Under the pieces are notes generated by a model that saw only the letters and a list, made by a program, of their open reading frames with translations, was not told the origin of the DNA and made no database searches. Below are positions 27,407 to 36,570 of a DNA stretch of 64,000 nt, piece by piece (the stretch's first letter is position 1; the number at the start of each line of letters is the position of its first letter). Position numbers and translations under genes: made by a program. This DNA is from JANMJD01 sp963847945 (lineage in GTDB: Bacteria > Actinomycetota > Acidimicrobiia > Acidimicrobiales > Ilumatobacteraceae), in contig CAWKBX010000009.1 in assembly GCA_963847945.1 (NCBI GenBank), forward strand, positions 62,001 through 126,000, written 5' to 3'.

Positions 27407-28216
27407 GCCCGCACGCTGACCGATTCCGAGGTCACGGCAATCGCCGCGGCCCATGAGCAGGCACGGGTGACGGTGCAGTCGATCACGGCGCCGTCGTTCC
27501 AACACGAGGGGATGAACCTCGACGACGCGTACGCCTGCCAACGAGTCTGGGTTGACCTACAGGTCGCCAATGGAGCTCGGCTGATCGGCCACAAGATCGG
27601 GCTGACGTCGCGGGCGATGCAGTCCCAGATGCAGATCAACGAGCCCGATTTCGGGGCGCTGCTCGACTACATGGCGATGACCGACGGGTCGTCGATGGCC
27701 GCCGCGGGGTACACCGACCCGAAGCTCGAGGTCGAGTTGGCGTTCGTGTTCCACTCCCGTCTCGAAGGTGACCGGCTGACGCTCACCGACGTGCTGCGGG
27801 CGACCGAATACATCCAGCCGGCGCTGGAATTGATCGACGCCCGCAGCTACCGGGTCGACCCGGTGACCCGTAAGCCTCGCACGATCGTCGACACGATTGC
27901 CGACAACGCGGCCGACGCCGGGATCATCCTGGGCGGACGTCCGATGCGCCCGGACGATGTCGATCTGCGCTGGTCAGGAGCTATTTTCTCGCGCAACGGG
28001 ATCGTCGAGGAGACGGGCTTGGGCGCGGGGGTGCTCAACCATCCGGGCTACGGGATCGTCTGGCTGGCCAAGCGCCTACTCCCGATGGGACTGGCGATCG
28101 AACCCGGACAGGTGATCCTGTCGGGCTCGTTCACCCGCGCCGTCGCCGCCACCGCAGGCGACACGTTCACCGCCGACTACGGCCCGCTCGGCACCGTCTC
28201 GTGCCACTTCACGTAG
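27404..28216 (+). CDS. hpaH: 2-oxo-hept-4-ene-1,7-dioate hydratase (HpaH/MhpD family)
   Basis: 270 residues. Adds water to the dienoate produced after meta-cleavage of homoprotocatechuate, a metal-dependent step. Family segments visible: GHKIGLTSRAMQ (about 62-73), DYGALL-like DFGALLDYM, the KLEVELAFVF metal-binding stretch with two Glu, EYIQPALELIDAR, and LSGSFTRAV near the end. Coupled to hpaD by a TGATG junction. HpaE, HpaF and HpaG are not in the window, so the pathway here is incomplete. MhpD-type substrates are an alternative, but the neighbours favour HpaH. Confidence 0.88.
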   Translation: MARTLTDSEVTAIAAAHEQARVTVQSITAPSFQHEGMNLDDAYACQRVWVDLQVANGARLIGHKIGLTSRAMQSQMQINEPDFGALLDYMAMTDGSSMAAAGYTDPKLEVELAFVFHSRLEGDRLTLTDVLRATEYIQPALELIDARSYRVDPVTRKPRTIVDTIADNAADAGIILGGRPMRPDDVDLRWSGAIFSRNGIVEETGLGAGVLNHPGYGIVWLAKRLLPMGLAIEPGQVILSGSFTRAVAATAGDTFTADYGPLGTVSCHFT

Positions 28217-28235
28217 CGCCACACGTACCCGAGCG

Positions 28236-28350
28236 CTAGCCGATCGCGTCGCCGTCGACATCGAGGACGGTCCCGGTGACGAACCGCGACGCGTCGGCTG
28301 TGCCACCGGTGATGACGACCATGCGATCGGTGAGATCGAAGGTGACGCTT
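28236..28350 (-). pseudogene. SDR remnant: start fused directly to end
   Basis: Minus-strand reading gives FDLTDRMVVITGGTA, the beginning of an SDR, joined at once to DASRFVTGTVLDVDGDAIG and a stop, the typical SDR C-terminus. About 200 intervening residues, including the catalytic Tyr/Lys, are missing without loss of frame. It looks like an internal deletion product. No convincing start codon remains. It is adjacent to the DinB-like gene, downstream in the same direction as the nitrilase operon. Confidence 0.65.
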
Positions 28351-28362
28351 ACCGCTCCAGCC

Positions 28363-28932
28363 TCAGACCTGGCGGCCGGCGAAGGCCAGCATGCGGGTTT
28401 GGGCATCGGCGGCTTCGGCCGTATCCAACGCGGTGGTGAACCGACGCGGGGCGCGGTTGACCGACTCGTCACGAGCGCGGATGATGCCGTCGACATAGCT
28501 GACCAGCGAGGCATCGAGGCGTTCATCGACGCCGGCCCCGCGGGCGATGTCCCATGTATGAATGGCCGCATCCGCGCACATGTTGGCGATGAACTGATCG
28601 ATGGTCATCGAACCCATTGAGGACTCGATGGTGCCCTGCAACACGCCGGGCTGGTCGAGTGCTTCGAGCACCCGGTCACGGATCTCCAGCCAGGCGGTGT
28701 ATGGGGCGTCACCGGCGATACGGCCTGGGTTGTCGGCGAAGACGTCGACCAACTCGCCCATGCCGGTGCGGGCGGCCACGTTGGCGACCACGCCGATTGC
28801 GTGGCCCGTGACATCACGCACCGACCATCCCTCGCACGGCGACGGGTGGTCCCAGGCGTCGTCGGCAACGAGTCGCAACACATGGTCGAGGCCGTAGACG
28901 GCGCGGGTGTAGAAACGCAGGTTTTCACTCAT
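28363..28932 (-). CDS. DinB/maleylpyruvate-isomerase-fold protein (TIGR03086 type)
   Basis: 189 residues. The first ~110 residues have the mycothiol-dependent maleylpyruvate isomerase N-terminal pattern: PSPCEGWSVRDVTGHAIGV (about 31-49), with the metal-binding His, and a second His in ADAAIHTWDIARG (about 120-132). Family members bind a divalent metal and often use mycothiol in isomerisation or transfer reactions; many are uncharacterised. It has an AAAGGA ribosome site and begins 30 bases after the SDR stop, so it is the last gene of the coupled nitrilase/nitronate operon. Confidence 0.8.
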   Translation of the reverse strand: MSENLRFYTRAVYGLDHVLRLVADDAWDHPSPCEGWSVRDVTGHAIGVVANVAARTGMGELVDVFADNPGRIAGDAPYTAWLEIRDRVLEALDQPGVLQGTIESSMGSMTIDQFIANMCADAAIHTWDIARGAGVDERLDASLVSYVDGIIRARDESVNRAPRRFTTALDTAEAADAQTRMLAFAGRQV

Positions 28933-28962
28933 TGATCCGGTCCTTTGTCGTGCAGGGTGAGG

Positions 28963-29655
28963 TCACCAGGGATGGATGGAGCCGTCCCAGCGGATGAAGG
29001 TAGCGGTGTTCTCGATCGTCAACGCACCCACGGTGTCGGCGATCTGACCGGCAGCCTCGGCCGGGTCGAGATCGGCCGACGGCCCGCCCATATCAGTGCG
29101 CAGATAGCCCGGGTGCATCGCCACGACGGTGACACCCATCGGCTTGAACGCTTGCGACAGCTTGATCGACACCATGTTGAACGCGGCCTTTGACGCGGCA
29201 TAGCTCACGTCGCGACCCATCTTCTGGGCGACGACCATCGAGGCAATCTGCGAGGTCACGTTGACGACCTTGCCGGTCGCAGCGCTGAGATTCTCGACCA
29301 ACGACCGGGTGAGCAGCATTGGTCCGACGACGTTGACCCGCATGACCTCCATGAATACGTCGCCCGACAGTTCCATCACCGAGCGCTCGGCCGAGGGGAC
29401 CCCGACCGCGGTGGCATCGATGCCGGCGTTGTTGATCAATACGTCGATCGAGCGGTCACCGATCGCGGCGACGAAGGCGTCGATCGACTCCTCGGAGCTC
29501 TGGTCGAGGAGATGGACTTCGGCTCCCGTGGCGACCAGGTCGGTGGCGGATGCGGGTGTCCGACAACCAGCGATGACGTCGGCACCGCGTTCGCGGTATA
29601 CCCGGCTCAGGGCCAGGCCGAGGCCTCGGTTGGCTCCCGTGATGACGACTCTCAC
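28963..29655 (-). CDS. Short-chain dehydrogenase/reductase
   Basis: 230 residues from a GTG start at 29655, chosen because it gives the canonical MRVVITGANRGLG N-terminus; the longer frame adds an unconserved Arg-rich leader. Cofactor loop GANRGLG (6-12), NNAGI (about 79), catalytic Ser in VTSQIAS and YAASKAA with Tyr and Lys. NAD(P)-dependent oxidoreductase similar to C-factor-like SDRs. GTGA overlap (29652-29655) couples it to the nitronate monooxygenase gene upstream, so it probably reduces or oxidises a carbonyl product of that enzyme; this is inference. Confidence 0.86.
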   Translation of the reverse strand: MRVVITGANRGLGLALSRVYRERGADVIAGCRTPASATDLVATGAEVHLLDQSSEESIDAFVAAIGDRSIDVLINNAGIDATAVGVPSAERSVMELSGDVFMEVMRVNVVGPMLLTRSLVENLSAATGKVVNVTSQIASMVVAQKMGRDVSYAASKAAFNMVSIKLSQAFKPMGVTVVAMHPGYLRTDMGGPSADLDPAEAAGQIADTVGALTIENTATFIRWDGSIHPW

Positions 29656-30569
29656 GATGATGCTCCCATCAATTCGGCGATGATCTCGGCGACCGGCTTC
29701 ACCCCGGTCACCGACCCGACCGAGCACCCGGCGTACAGCGCCATCGCCTCGATTTGGCCGGTGGTGTGGTTGTTCGGTGGTGTGGTTCCTCGGCGCGGCA
29801 ACGGGTTCGAACCGATGAATCCGACCGGGTCGGGCCCGTCTGCTTTGGCCAGAGCGACGGCCGAGGCGAGCGCCCGCTGGGGAGCATCGGGCCAGCCGAC
29901 GGCGAACACGTCGGTGTACTCGGCATCGTCGGCAGATGCTTCGATGAGCAACTCGAGATAGCGAGGATGCACGTCGGACTCGGCCGAGGCGACGAACCGA
30001 GTGCCGATCCGCACCGCATCGGCACCGGCTGCGAGCGCTGCTTGGACATCGCCGGCCGACCCCACACCGCCCGCGGCGATCAACGGCACATCACCGATGG
30101 CATCGCGCACGGCCGGGATCAACTCGGCCAGCGGCGTGGTGCCGCGTACATGGCCGCCACCCTCGAACCCTTGGGCGATGACGTACCGGCAGCCGACGTC
30201 GACCGCGGCCTTCGCCTCATCGACCGAGCCGACCTGCCATCCAACGATTTTCCCGGGGACGACGTACTTCGCCGATGGCCACGCGTAGAAGAACTCGATG
30301 ATGTCGAACCGCTCGACGATCGGCTCGAACGTGTCGGGGTTGAGATACTCGATGATGAAGCCGGCCCCGAACGGGCGATCCGTCAGCGCGGCCACTTCCT
30401 CGATCTGCGCGATCACGGCGGCCAGCGGGCTGCGGCCGACGGCGACCATCCCCAGGCCTCCGGCGTTCGACACCGCGGCGACCATCGCACTGGTCGAGAC
30501 GCGGGTCATCGCCGCCTGTTGGATTGGAAGATCGCAGCCGACCAGCTCACAGAATCGGTTGGTGGTCAT
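29652..30569 (-). CDS. Nitronate monooxygenase (2-nitropropane dioxygenase family)
   Basis: 305 residues from the ATG at 30569, which has GGAGG upstream and overlaps the nitrilase stop (ATGA). FMN-binding TIM barrel: CDLPIQQAAMTRVST at the start, GGLGMVAVG (about 37), QGFEGGGHVRG with the conserved His (about 140-150), PLIAAGGVGSAGDVQAALAAGADAVRIGTRF phosphate-binding region in two successive motifs. Family enzymes oxidise alkyl nitronates or act as NADH:quinone reductases. Position between nitrilase and SDR suggests catabolism of an organonitrogen compound. Substrate unproven. Confidence 0.88.
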   Translation of the reverse strand: MTTNRFCELVGCDLPIQQAAMTRVSTSAMVAAVSNAGGLGMVAVGRSPLAAVIAQIEEVAALTDRPFGAGFIIEYLNPDTFEPIVERFDIIEFFYAWPSAKYVVPGKIVGWQVGSVDEAKAAVDVGCRYVIAQGFEGGGHVRGTTPLAELIPAVRDAIGDVPLIAAGGVGSAGDVQAALAAGADAVRIGTRFVASAESDVHPRYLELLIEASADDAEYTDVFAVGWPDAPQRALASAVALAKADGPDPVGFIGSNPLPRRGTTPPNNHTTGQIEAMALYAGCSVGSVTGVKPVAEIIAELMGASS

Positions 30570-31522
30570 GCATCCTCCAGGGAATCGATGACGTCGATCA
30601 GCCGCCGACGGGGGCGACGATCGACGGTAACGCGAAACAGGTCGGGTCGGGAATAGTGGCCGCCGACGTCGCACATCGCCTTTGCCCGCCGGACCACGTC
30701 GAGGTCGGCGTCGACGATCAGGATCTCCTCGCCGACGGCCGGGCCGGCGACCACTTCCCCGGTCGGGTCGATGATGTAACTGCCGCCATGCATCGGGCCA
30801 ACCGTTGCCACCGCGTCGCGCAAGCGCTGGTCGGGAACGGTTTTCGGGTTGATCAAGCCGCCGACCAGCACGACATAGGCCGCGGCCTGCGAGGCGAACG
30901 CGCGCGACAGCAGCAGCTGCCGAGTACCCGACACCGCGGGTGGCTCGGGCTCATGCCCGGGGAACGCGGCGATGTGGACCTGCGTCCCCTCGGCCATCAG
31001 GACATAGCCGGGCAGCACCATGTTGTGCTCCCAGCAGTTCAGCCCGCTGATCGCCGCGTACGGGCGCTGATGGACCCGCAGCCCACTGGCGTCACCCTCG
31101 CCCCAGGCGGTGCGCTCGGCATCGGTCGGCTTGACCTTGCGGTGCTTGCCGAGGATCTCACCGTCGGCGGAGATGAACAGCAGCGTGCAGTAGACCGTGC
31201 CGTGGCTGACCGGATCAAGTTCGGCGACGCCAATCACGACATCGGTGCCCGCCGACACGGCCGCCGCGCACAGCCGGTCGGTTTCCGGACCGGGGATCTC
31301 GACGGCCGCCGCGAGGTAGAGGGCGGTCAACTCCCGCCGTTCGCCGTACGGAATATGGGCATGGACGTGGCGGGGATACCCCGGCAGCCACGTCTCGCCA
31401 AAGGCAGCCAGTTGGGCGCCGAGCCGGCCCGCATCGGCGATCAGGCGGCAGGCCTTGTCGGTCGACGCCTCCCGGTCGAACAGCACCGACGCGGCCTGCA
31501 CCGCGGCGATTCGAAAAGTCAT
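30566..31522 (-). CDS. Nitrilase (carbon-nitrogen hydrolase)
   Basis: 318 residues. The Glu-Lys-Cys triad is visible: Glu in AAFGETWLPGYP (about 43), Lys in GKHRKVKPT (about 130) and Cys in SGLNCWEHNMVLPGY (about 162). The CWEHN segment places it with true nitrilases (R-CN to carboxylate plus ammonia) and not amidases. Start ATG 31522 overlaps the HAD-SnoaL stop (ATGA), and its own stop overlaps the nitronate monooxygenase start. It is therefore the second gene in a four-gene overlapping chain, presumably one metabolic unit. Confidence 0.9.
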   Translation of the reverse strand: MTFRIAAVQAASVLFDREASTDKACRLIADAGRLGAQLAAFGETWLPGYPRHVHAHIPYGERRELTALYLAAAVEIPGPETDRLCAAAVSAGTDVVIGVAELDPVSHGTVYCTLLFISADGEILGKHRKVKPTDAERTAWGEGDASGLRVHQRPYAAISGLNCWEHNMVLPGYVLMAEGTQVHIAAFPGHEPEPPAVSGTRQLLLSRAFASQAAAYVVLVGGLINPKTVPDQRLRDAVATVGPMHGGSYIIDPTGEVVAGPAVGEEILIVDADLDVVRRAKAMCDVGGHYSRPDLFRVTVDRRPRRRLIDVIDSLEDA

Positions 31523-32514
31523 GGGGTCTCCACTCGGTGGTTGTAGGCGTGCCATTCGATGAGCAGGTCGTGGCGCATCGTCCAGAACTCCCCCGCCCGA
31601 CTCTCGACGCAGGTGCCATCGTCGAGGCGGTAGTTCGACTCCCACTCCACGCAGATCGTGTCGCCGGCCTCGGCGCGCAGGGTCTTGCGCAGCCGGTAGT
31701 CGCTGCGGATCACCCGACCGAACCCAAGTTTCTCGAGGTGGAACCGGCGGGCTTCGGCGAGGCCCGCGGCCACCTTCTGGCCATTCCAGTAGATGACGAT
31801 CTCGGGATGCAGCAGCGGCATAATTGCGTCGAGATCCTGCGACCCGTAGGCCGCCTCCGCGGCGTCGACATGCCGTCGCCCCCATGAGCGTGGGGAGAGC
31901 CCGACCAGCTCACGGGCCTTGTCGAAGGCGTGTTCCCGGGCGGTCGGATCGACATGGACGCCGATGAGACCCACAGCCCGAGCGCCCTCGATGCAATATG
32001 GCATGTCGTCGAGAAAGACGATTTCGTCGGCCGGTAGGCCGAAGTCGGCGATCGCCTGCAGGTACGGCTCGGGGGCCGGCTTACGGGTGCCGAACTCGGT
32101 GCAATCGACGAACACATCGAAACCCTGGAGTTCGGGTCGACTGTCGACCCACTCCCGGCCGGCCGAACCGACCAGATCGTTGGACAGGATGCCGACTTTC
32201 ACGCCCGCGGCGCGGGCCTCGGCGATCAACCGTTGGCCGTCGGGGGCGAACACATCGCCCTGTAACTCGCACGACATCGCCCGCCACAAGTCGAGAAATC
32301 CCTCGTACCCCGCGGCGTGCGCTTTGTAGTTCCAGTAGGCGTCGAGGCTGATCGAACCGGCCAGATATTGGCGCCATTCGGGATCAGCTGCGGGGTCAAG
32401 CGGACCACGTCCCGAGAACGGGCGACCGGTGGCCTTCTGGAGGTCGTCGAGCACCGCCCAATTGGAATGCATCAGCACATCGCCGACATCGAAGAGGAGC
32501 GCCTTGGCCATCAC
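31519..32514 (-). CDS. HAD-superfamily hydrolase fused to a SnoaL-like domain
   Basis: 331 residues. Residues 1-205 are a HAD-IA hydrolase: motif I LFDVGDVL (7-14), motif II GILSND (about 108), motif III Lys in GTRKPAPEPY (about 142) and motif IV FLDDMP (about 168). Motif I has DVG instead of DxD, as in haloacid-dehalogenase or epoxide-hydrolase N-domain relatives, so phosphatase action is doubtful. Residues ~212-331 form a SnoaL/NTF2-like cone (DLDAIMPLLHPEIVIYWNG, EWESNYRL, EFWTMRHDLLIEWHAY). First gene of the coupled nitrilase chain; 18 bp from the divergent deacetylase. Confidence 0.83.
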   Translation of the reverse strand: MMAKALLFDVGDVLMHSNWAVLDDLQKATGRPFSGRGPLDPAADPEWRQYLAGSISLDAYWNYKAHAAGYEGFLDLWRAMSCELQGDVFAPDGQRLIAEARAAGVKVGILSNDLVGSAGREWVDSRPELQGFDVFVDCTEFGTRKPAPEPYLQAIADFGLPADEIVFLDDMPYCIEGARAVGLIGVHVDPTAREHAFDKARELVGLSPRSWGRRHVDAAEAAYGSQDLDAIMPLLHPEIVIYWNGQKVAAGLAEARRFHLEKLGFGRVIRSDYRLRKTLRAEAGDTICVEWESNYRLDDGTCVESRAGEFWTMRHDLLIEWHAYNHRVETP

Positions 32515-32532
32515 TCGCTACCGTACCCAACC

Positions 32533-33624
<1,092 letters not shown>

Positions 33625-33627
33625 GTG

Positions 33628-34941
33628 CTACATCGCCCCGCTGGACGGTCGGCGGGACGGTCGGCGGGACGGTCGGCGGGACGGTCGACGGGACGGTCGA
33701 CGGGCCCACAGCACGAGGGCGAGGGCGACGAAGGCCGAGATCACGAACGCCACGCTGGACGGCCCAACGGTTCCGTCGAACATGCCATCGATGCGGGACC
33801 CGATGATCGCCCCACCGACGGTCGAGAGCATGGCGATGATCGCCGCGGCGGTGCCCGCGACATGGCCGACGGGCATCATCGCCGCCGCGTTCATGTTCGG
33901 GATGATCATGTTGTGGGTGACCAGCACCACGGTGAAGACGCTGAAGAACGCCCAGATGTTGGGACGGCCATCGGCGGCGATCGAGAGCCCCAGAACGATC
34001 ACACAGGCGGTGGTGTAGACGATGACAGCACCGAGGATGAGCCGCTGCAGGCCGATGCGCTGCACGTTGCGCCCTGTCACCAACGAGGCCGCGCCCATCA
34101 TGATCGCGGTCGTACCGAAGATGTACGGGAACCAATCGGGGCGGTTGAACACCTTGCCGACGATGCGTTCGGACGACGCGAGGTACGACGAGAACACCCC
34201 GAACAGCGGGATCATTGCCAGCGTGTAGGTGAGCGCCGAGCGACTCTGCGCGATCGCCTGAACGGCAACCTTGACCTGGCGGACATCGAACGGTTGGCGT
34301 CGCTCCGGCGGCAGCGTTTCACCGATCCGAGTCGACCAAGCGGCCAGCACAACTCCAAACATCGCGCAGGTCACGAACACGCTGCGCCAGGGCAAGACCT
34401 TGATCAAGCCCGCGCCGAGCAACGGGGCAAAGATCGGTACCAGCATGAAAATCGTCATCGCGAACGCCACCTCCCGCGCCATCGATGCCCCGGAATGACG
34501 ATCGCGGATCATCGCTGTCGATGCCACCCGGAAACCGGCCGCGCCGAATCCCCAGAAGAAACGAGCGACTTTCATCAATGTCAGCGACGGCGCAAACACG
34601 CAGGCCATCGCCGAAATCACGAACATCGTGCAGGCCACGAGCAGCGTTTTGCGACGGCCGAAGCGGTCGGAGAACAGCCCGAACGGCAACGGCCCGAGTC
34701 CCATGCCGATGAAGAACGTGGTGATCAGGCCGGCGGTGGCGGGCGACGAATCGGGCAGCCCGAAATGTCGACGCATCTCACCGAAGGCCGGCAGCAACAG
34801 GTCGATCGAGATCGCCGCCGACGCCATCGCCAGGCCGAGAAACGCCCGGTACTCCCGGGTCGACCGCAGCTGCGCCGGCGCCTCGTGCTCCTCGGTGGTC
34901 GTCACGTCTCGTCTGCCAATTGCGGCTGCGTGACGTTGCAT
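33628..34941 (-). CDS. MFS transporter (Bcr/CflA drug-resistance type) with RRPS-repeat tail
   Basis: 437 residues from the ATG at 34941; the exact start is uncertain. Twelve hydrophobic helices are apparent. The Bcr/CflA pattern is seen in ISIDLLLPAFGEMRRHF (TM1) and GPLPFGLFSDRFGRRKTLL, the loop 2-3 motif of MFS antiporters. Probably a proton-driven exporter. The last 24 residues are a basic low-complexity tail with five RRPS units, encoded by five copies of a 12-bp repeat. The stop lies 3 bases from the convergent deacetylase stop. Confidence 0.82.
   Translation of the reverse strand: MQRHAAAIGRRDVTTTEEHEAPAQLRSTREYRAFLGLAMASAAISIDLLLPAFGEMRRHFGLPDSSPATAGLITTFFIGMGLGPLPFGLFSDRFGRRKTLLVACTMFVISAMACVFAPSLTLMKVARFFWGFGAAGFRVASTAMIRDRHSGASMAREVAFAMTIFMLVPIFAPLLGAGLIKVLPWRSVFVTCAMFGVVLAAWSTRIGETLPPERRQPFDVRQVKVAVQAIAQSRSALTYTLAMIPLFGVFSSYLASSERIVGKVFNRPDWFPYIFGTTAIMMGAASLVTGRNVQRIGLQRLILGAVIVYTTACVIVLGLSIAADGRPNIWAFFSVFTVVLVTHNMIIPNMNAAAMMPVGHVAGTAAAIIAMLSTVGGAIIGSRIDGMFDGTVGPSSVAFVISAFVALALVLWARRPSRRPSRRPSRRPSRRPSSGAM
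33643..33702. repeat. 12-bp tandem repeat coding the MFS tail
   Basis: Five consecutive 12-base units of ggacggtcggcg type (the last two with g-to-a change, ggacggtcgacg) lie inside the 3' end of the transporter gene. Translated on the minus strand they give RRPS repeats. Copy number may vary by slippage without frame loss, since the unit is a multiple of three. Confidence 0.92.
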
Positions 34942-35130
34942 CGCTCCCGGCCAGGCACCCATGCACGCATCCCGAGCAGAGTAACGGCCGTCCGCCCGGA
35001 ACGCGGCCGTCGCGTCCGCTCCTACGGAACGCTCCCTGAGCCAAGTTCCGAGCATGGCGACGGCCGGCATGCCACCGGCGATCCATTGCTCGCCAGTTAC
35101 CCCGCACGTCGAAGACGCGATCGACCTTGG
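34942..35130 (-). other. Spacer between histidine kinase end and MFS start
   Basis: A 189-bp spacer. In-frame extension of the MFS gene covers part of it, but the predicted residues are Arg-rich and unlike transporter sequence. No other gene or strong hairpin is seen. Confidence 0.3.
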
Positions 35131-36570
35131 TCAGGTGATGTTGTTTCGACCCAGATCGTGGGGTCGGCGGTTGACCACGTAGCAGGCATCGAGGCCGCCA
35201 CCCGGTCTGCGGGACAAATGGATACCGCCACCGTCGGCGCGGGCCAGGTGGCTGGCGATGGGAAGACCGAGCCCCGACCCACCGCCGGTTGAGGTGCTTG
35301 CCCGCCAGAAACGATCGAATGACCGCTCGATTTGTTCGTCGGTCATTCCCGGACCACGGTCCAGTACATGGATCGACGCCGTCTCATCATCGTTGGTCAC
35401 GTGAAGGTCGAGGGTGGATCCGCTGGGCGACACCCGCAATGCGTTGTCGAGCAGATTGTCGAGGATCTGCTCGGGCGTGCCTGCGCTGGCCACAGCTGTC
35501 ACCGGTCCGCCAGACGGTGTCGAGGTCCGTATGGTGACGCCCATCTCCTCGGCGAGCGGCGCCCAGAGGTCTGCGCGCTCCCGGCCCATCGCGGCGATGT
35601 CGATTTCCACCAGCGGCTCGGTGCGATGCTCGGCCCGGGCGAGCAAGAGCAATCCGTTGACGAGGTGTTGGAGCCGATCGACCTCGGAACGCGACGCATC
35701 GATGCGAGCCAGCGATTCAGTCGGGTCGGTGGTGGCAAAATTTGCGGCGTGCTCAAGCTGCAACGTGAGCGCGGTGAGGGGAGTGCGCAGTTGGTGGGAC
35801 GCATCGCTGGCGAACGCTTGTTGTTGGCGGACGAGACCTTCGATGCGCGTCGTCATGTCGTTGAAGGCCGCCGCGAGCTCGCGGAATTCGGGGGCTCCCT
35901 CGGTGGTGTCGGCACGTGCGGTGAAGTCGCCGGTCGCCAGCCGCCGGGTGGCGGTCCGCAGCCGTGTGAGCGGTCGGGTGATCGATGCCGACAGCGTCAA
36001 GGCCGAGACAGCTGCGGCCGCCAGGGTGATTGCAGCGACGATGAACAGGCCTCTGGTCCGGGTGCCGACCCGTTTGTCGATGATCGCCGCCGGATACGAG
36101 ATGCGCACGACACCGACGACGTGGGCGCCTGACAGCACCGGTACGGCGACGTACACAAGATCACCGCCGAGGGTCGCGGAGAACCTTCGGCCGGACTGCG
36201 GCTGGCCGGTCAACGCGAGGGTGATCTCGGGGCGGTTGGTGTACGAGGTGCCCGCCGGCCGATCGGCCTCGGTGGTGGCGACCACCGCTCCCTCGCCGTT
36301 GGTCACCACCACGTGGGCGCCGCTTTGTCCGGCGTACGCCCGAATCGACGCACCGACATCGAGATTGTCGCTCTCACCGCTCGCTGACAGCACGTCCTCC
36401 GAGGCGCCGCCGATGATGAACGCATCTCGTTCCATCTCGGCCAGCAGTCGTTCGGTCGTCGTCCGGCGAAGATACGAGGCGAGCGGAATGTCATGGCTGA
36501 GCAACAAAACCAGCGTGACCAGAACAAATGTGGCGATCAGCCGCCACCGCATCGAGAACCTGCTGATCAT
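35131..36570 (-). CDS. Two-component sensor histidine kinase (OmpR-partner type)
   Basis: 479 residues from the ATG at 36570. Two transmembrane helices (about 10-26 and 172-196) flank an extracellular ~145-residue sensor. A HAMP linker (TRPLTRLRTATRRLATGDF), the phospho-acceptor His in SDASHQLRTPLTAL (about 270), N-box NLLDNALRVSPSG, G1 DRGPGM, F-box and G2 GGGSGLGLPIASHL complete it. Autophosphorylates and passes phosphate to the regulator coded just upstream (ATGA overlap). It is transcribed away from the exported/ApbE gene cluster, so it may sense envelope or redox state; this is inference. Confidence 0.93.
   Translation of the reverse strand: MISRFSMRWRLIATFVLVTLVLLLSHDIPLASYLRRTTTERLLAEMERDAFIIGGASEDVLSASGESDNLDVGASIRAYAGQSGAHVVVTNGEGAVVATTEADRPAGTSYTNRPEITLALTGQPQSGRRFSATLGGDLVYVAVPVLSGAHVVGVVRISYPAAIIDKRVGTRTRGLFIVAAITLAAAAVSALTLSASITRPLTRLRTATRRLATGDFTARADTTEGAPEFRELAAAFNDMTTRIEGLVRQQQAFASDASHQLRTPLTALTLQLEHAANFATTDPTESLARIDASRSEVDRLQHLVNGLLLLARAEHRTEPLVEIDIAAMGRERADLWAPLAEEMGVTIRTSTPSGGPVTAVASAGTPEQILDNLLDNALRVSPSGSTLDLHVTNDDETASIHVLDRGPGMTDEQIERSFDRFWRASTSTGGGSGLGLPIASHLARADGGGIHLSRRPGGGLDACYVVNRRPHDLGRNNIT

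Noticed and set aside
33643..33702. CRISPR-like array
   Set aside because: The 12-base units are contiguous without spacers and lie within a coding sequence.
33625..35292. Plus-strand open frame of 555 codons rich in Arg/His/Asp
   Set aside because: Antisense to the MFS transporter and kinase end; extreme composition and no motifs.
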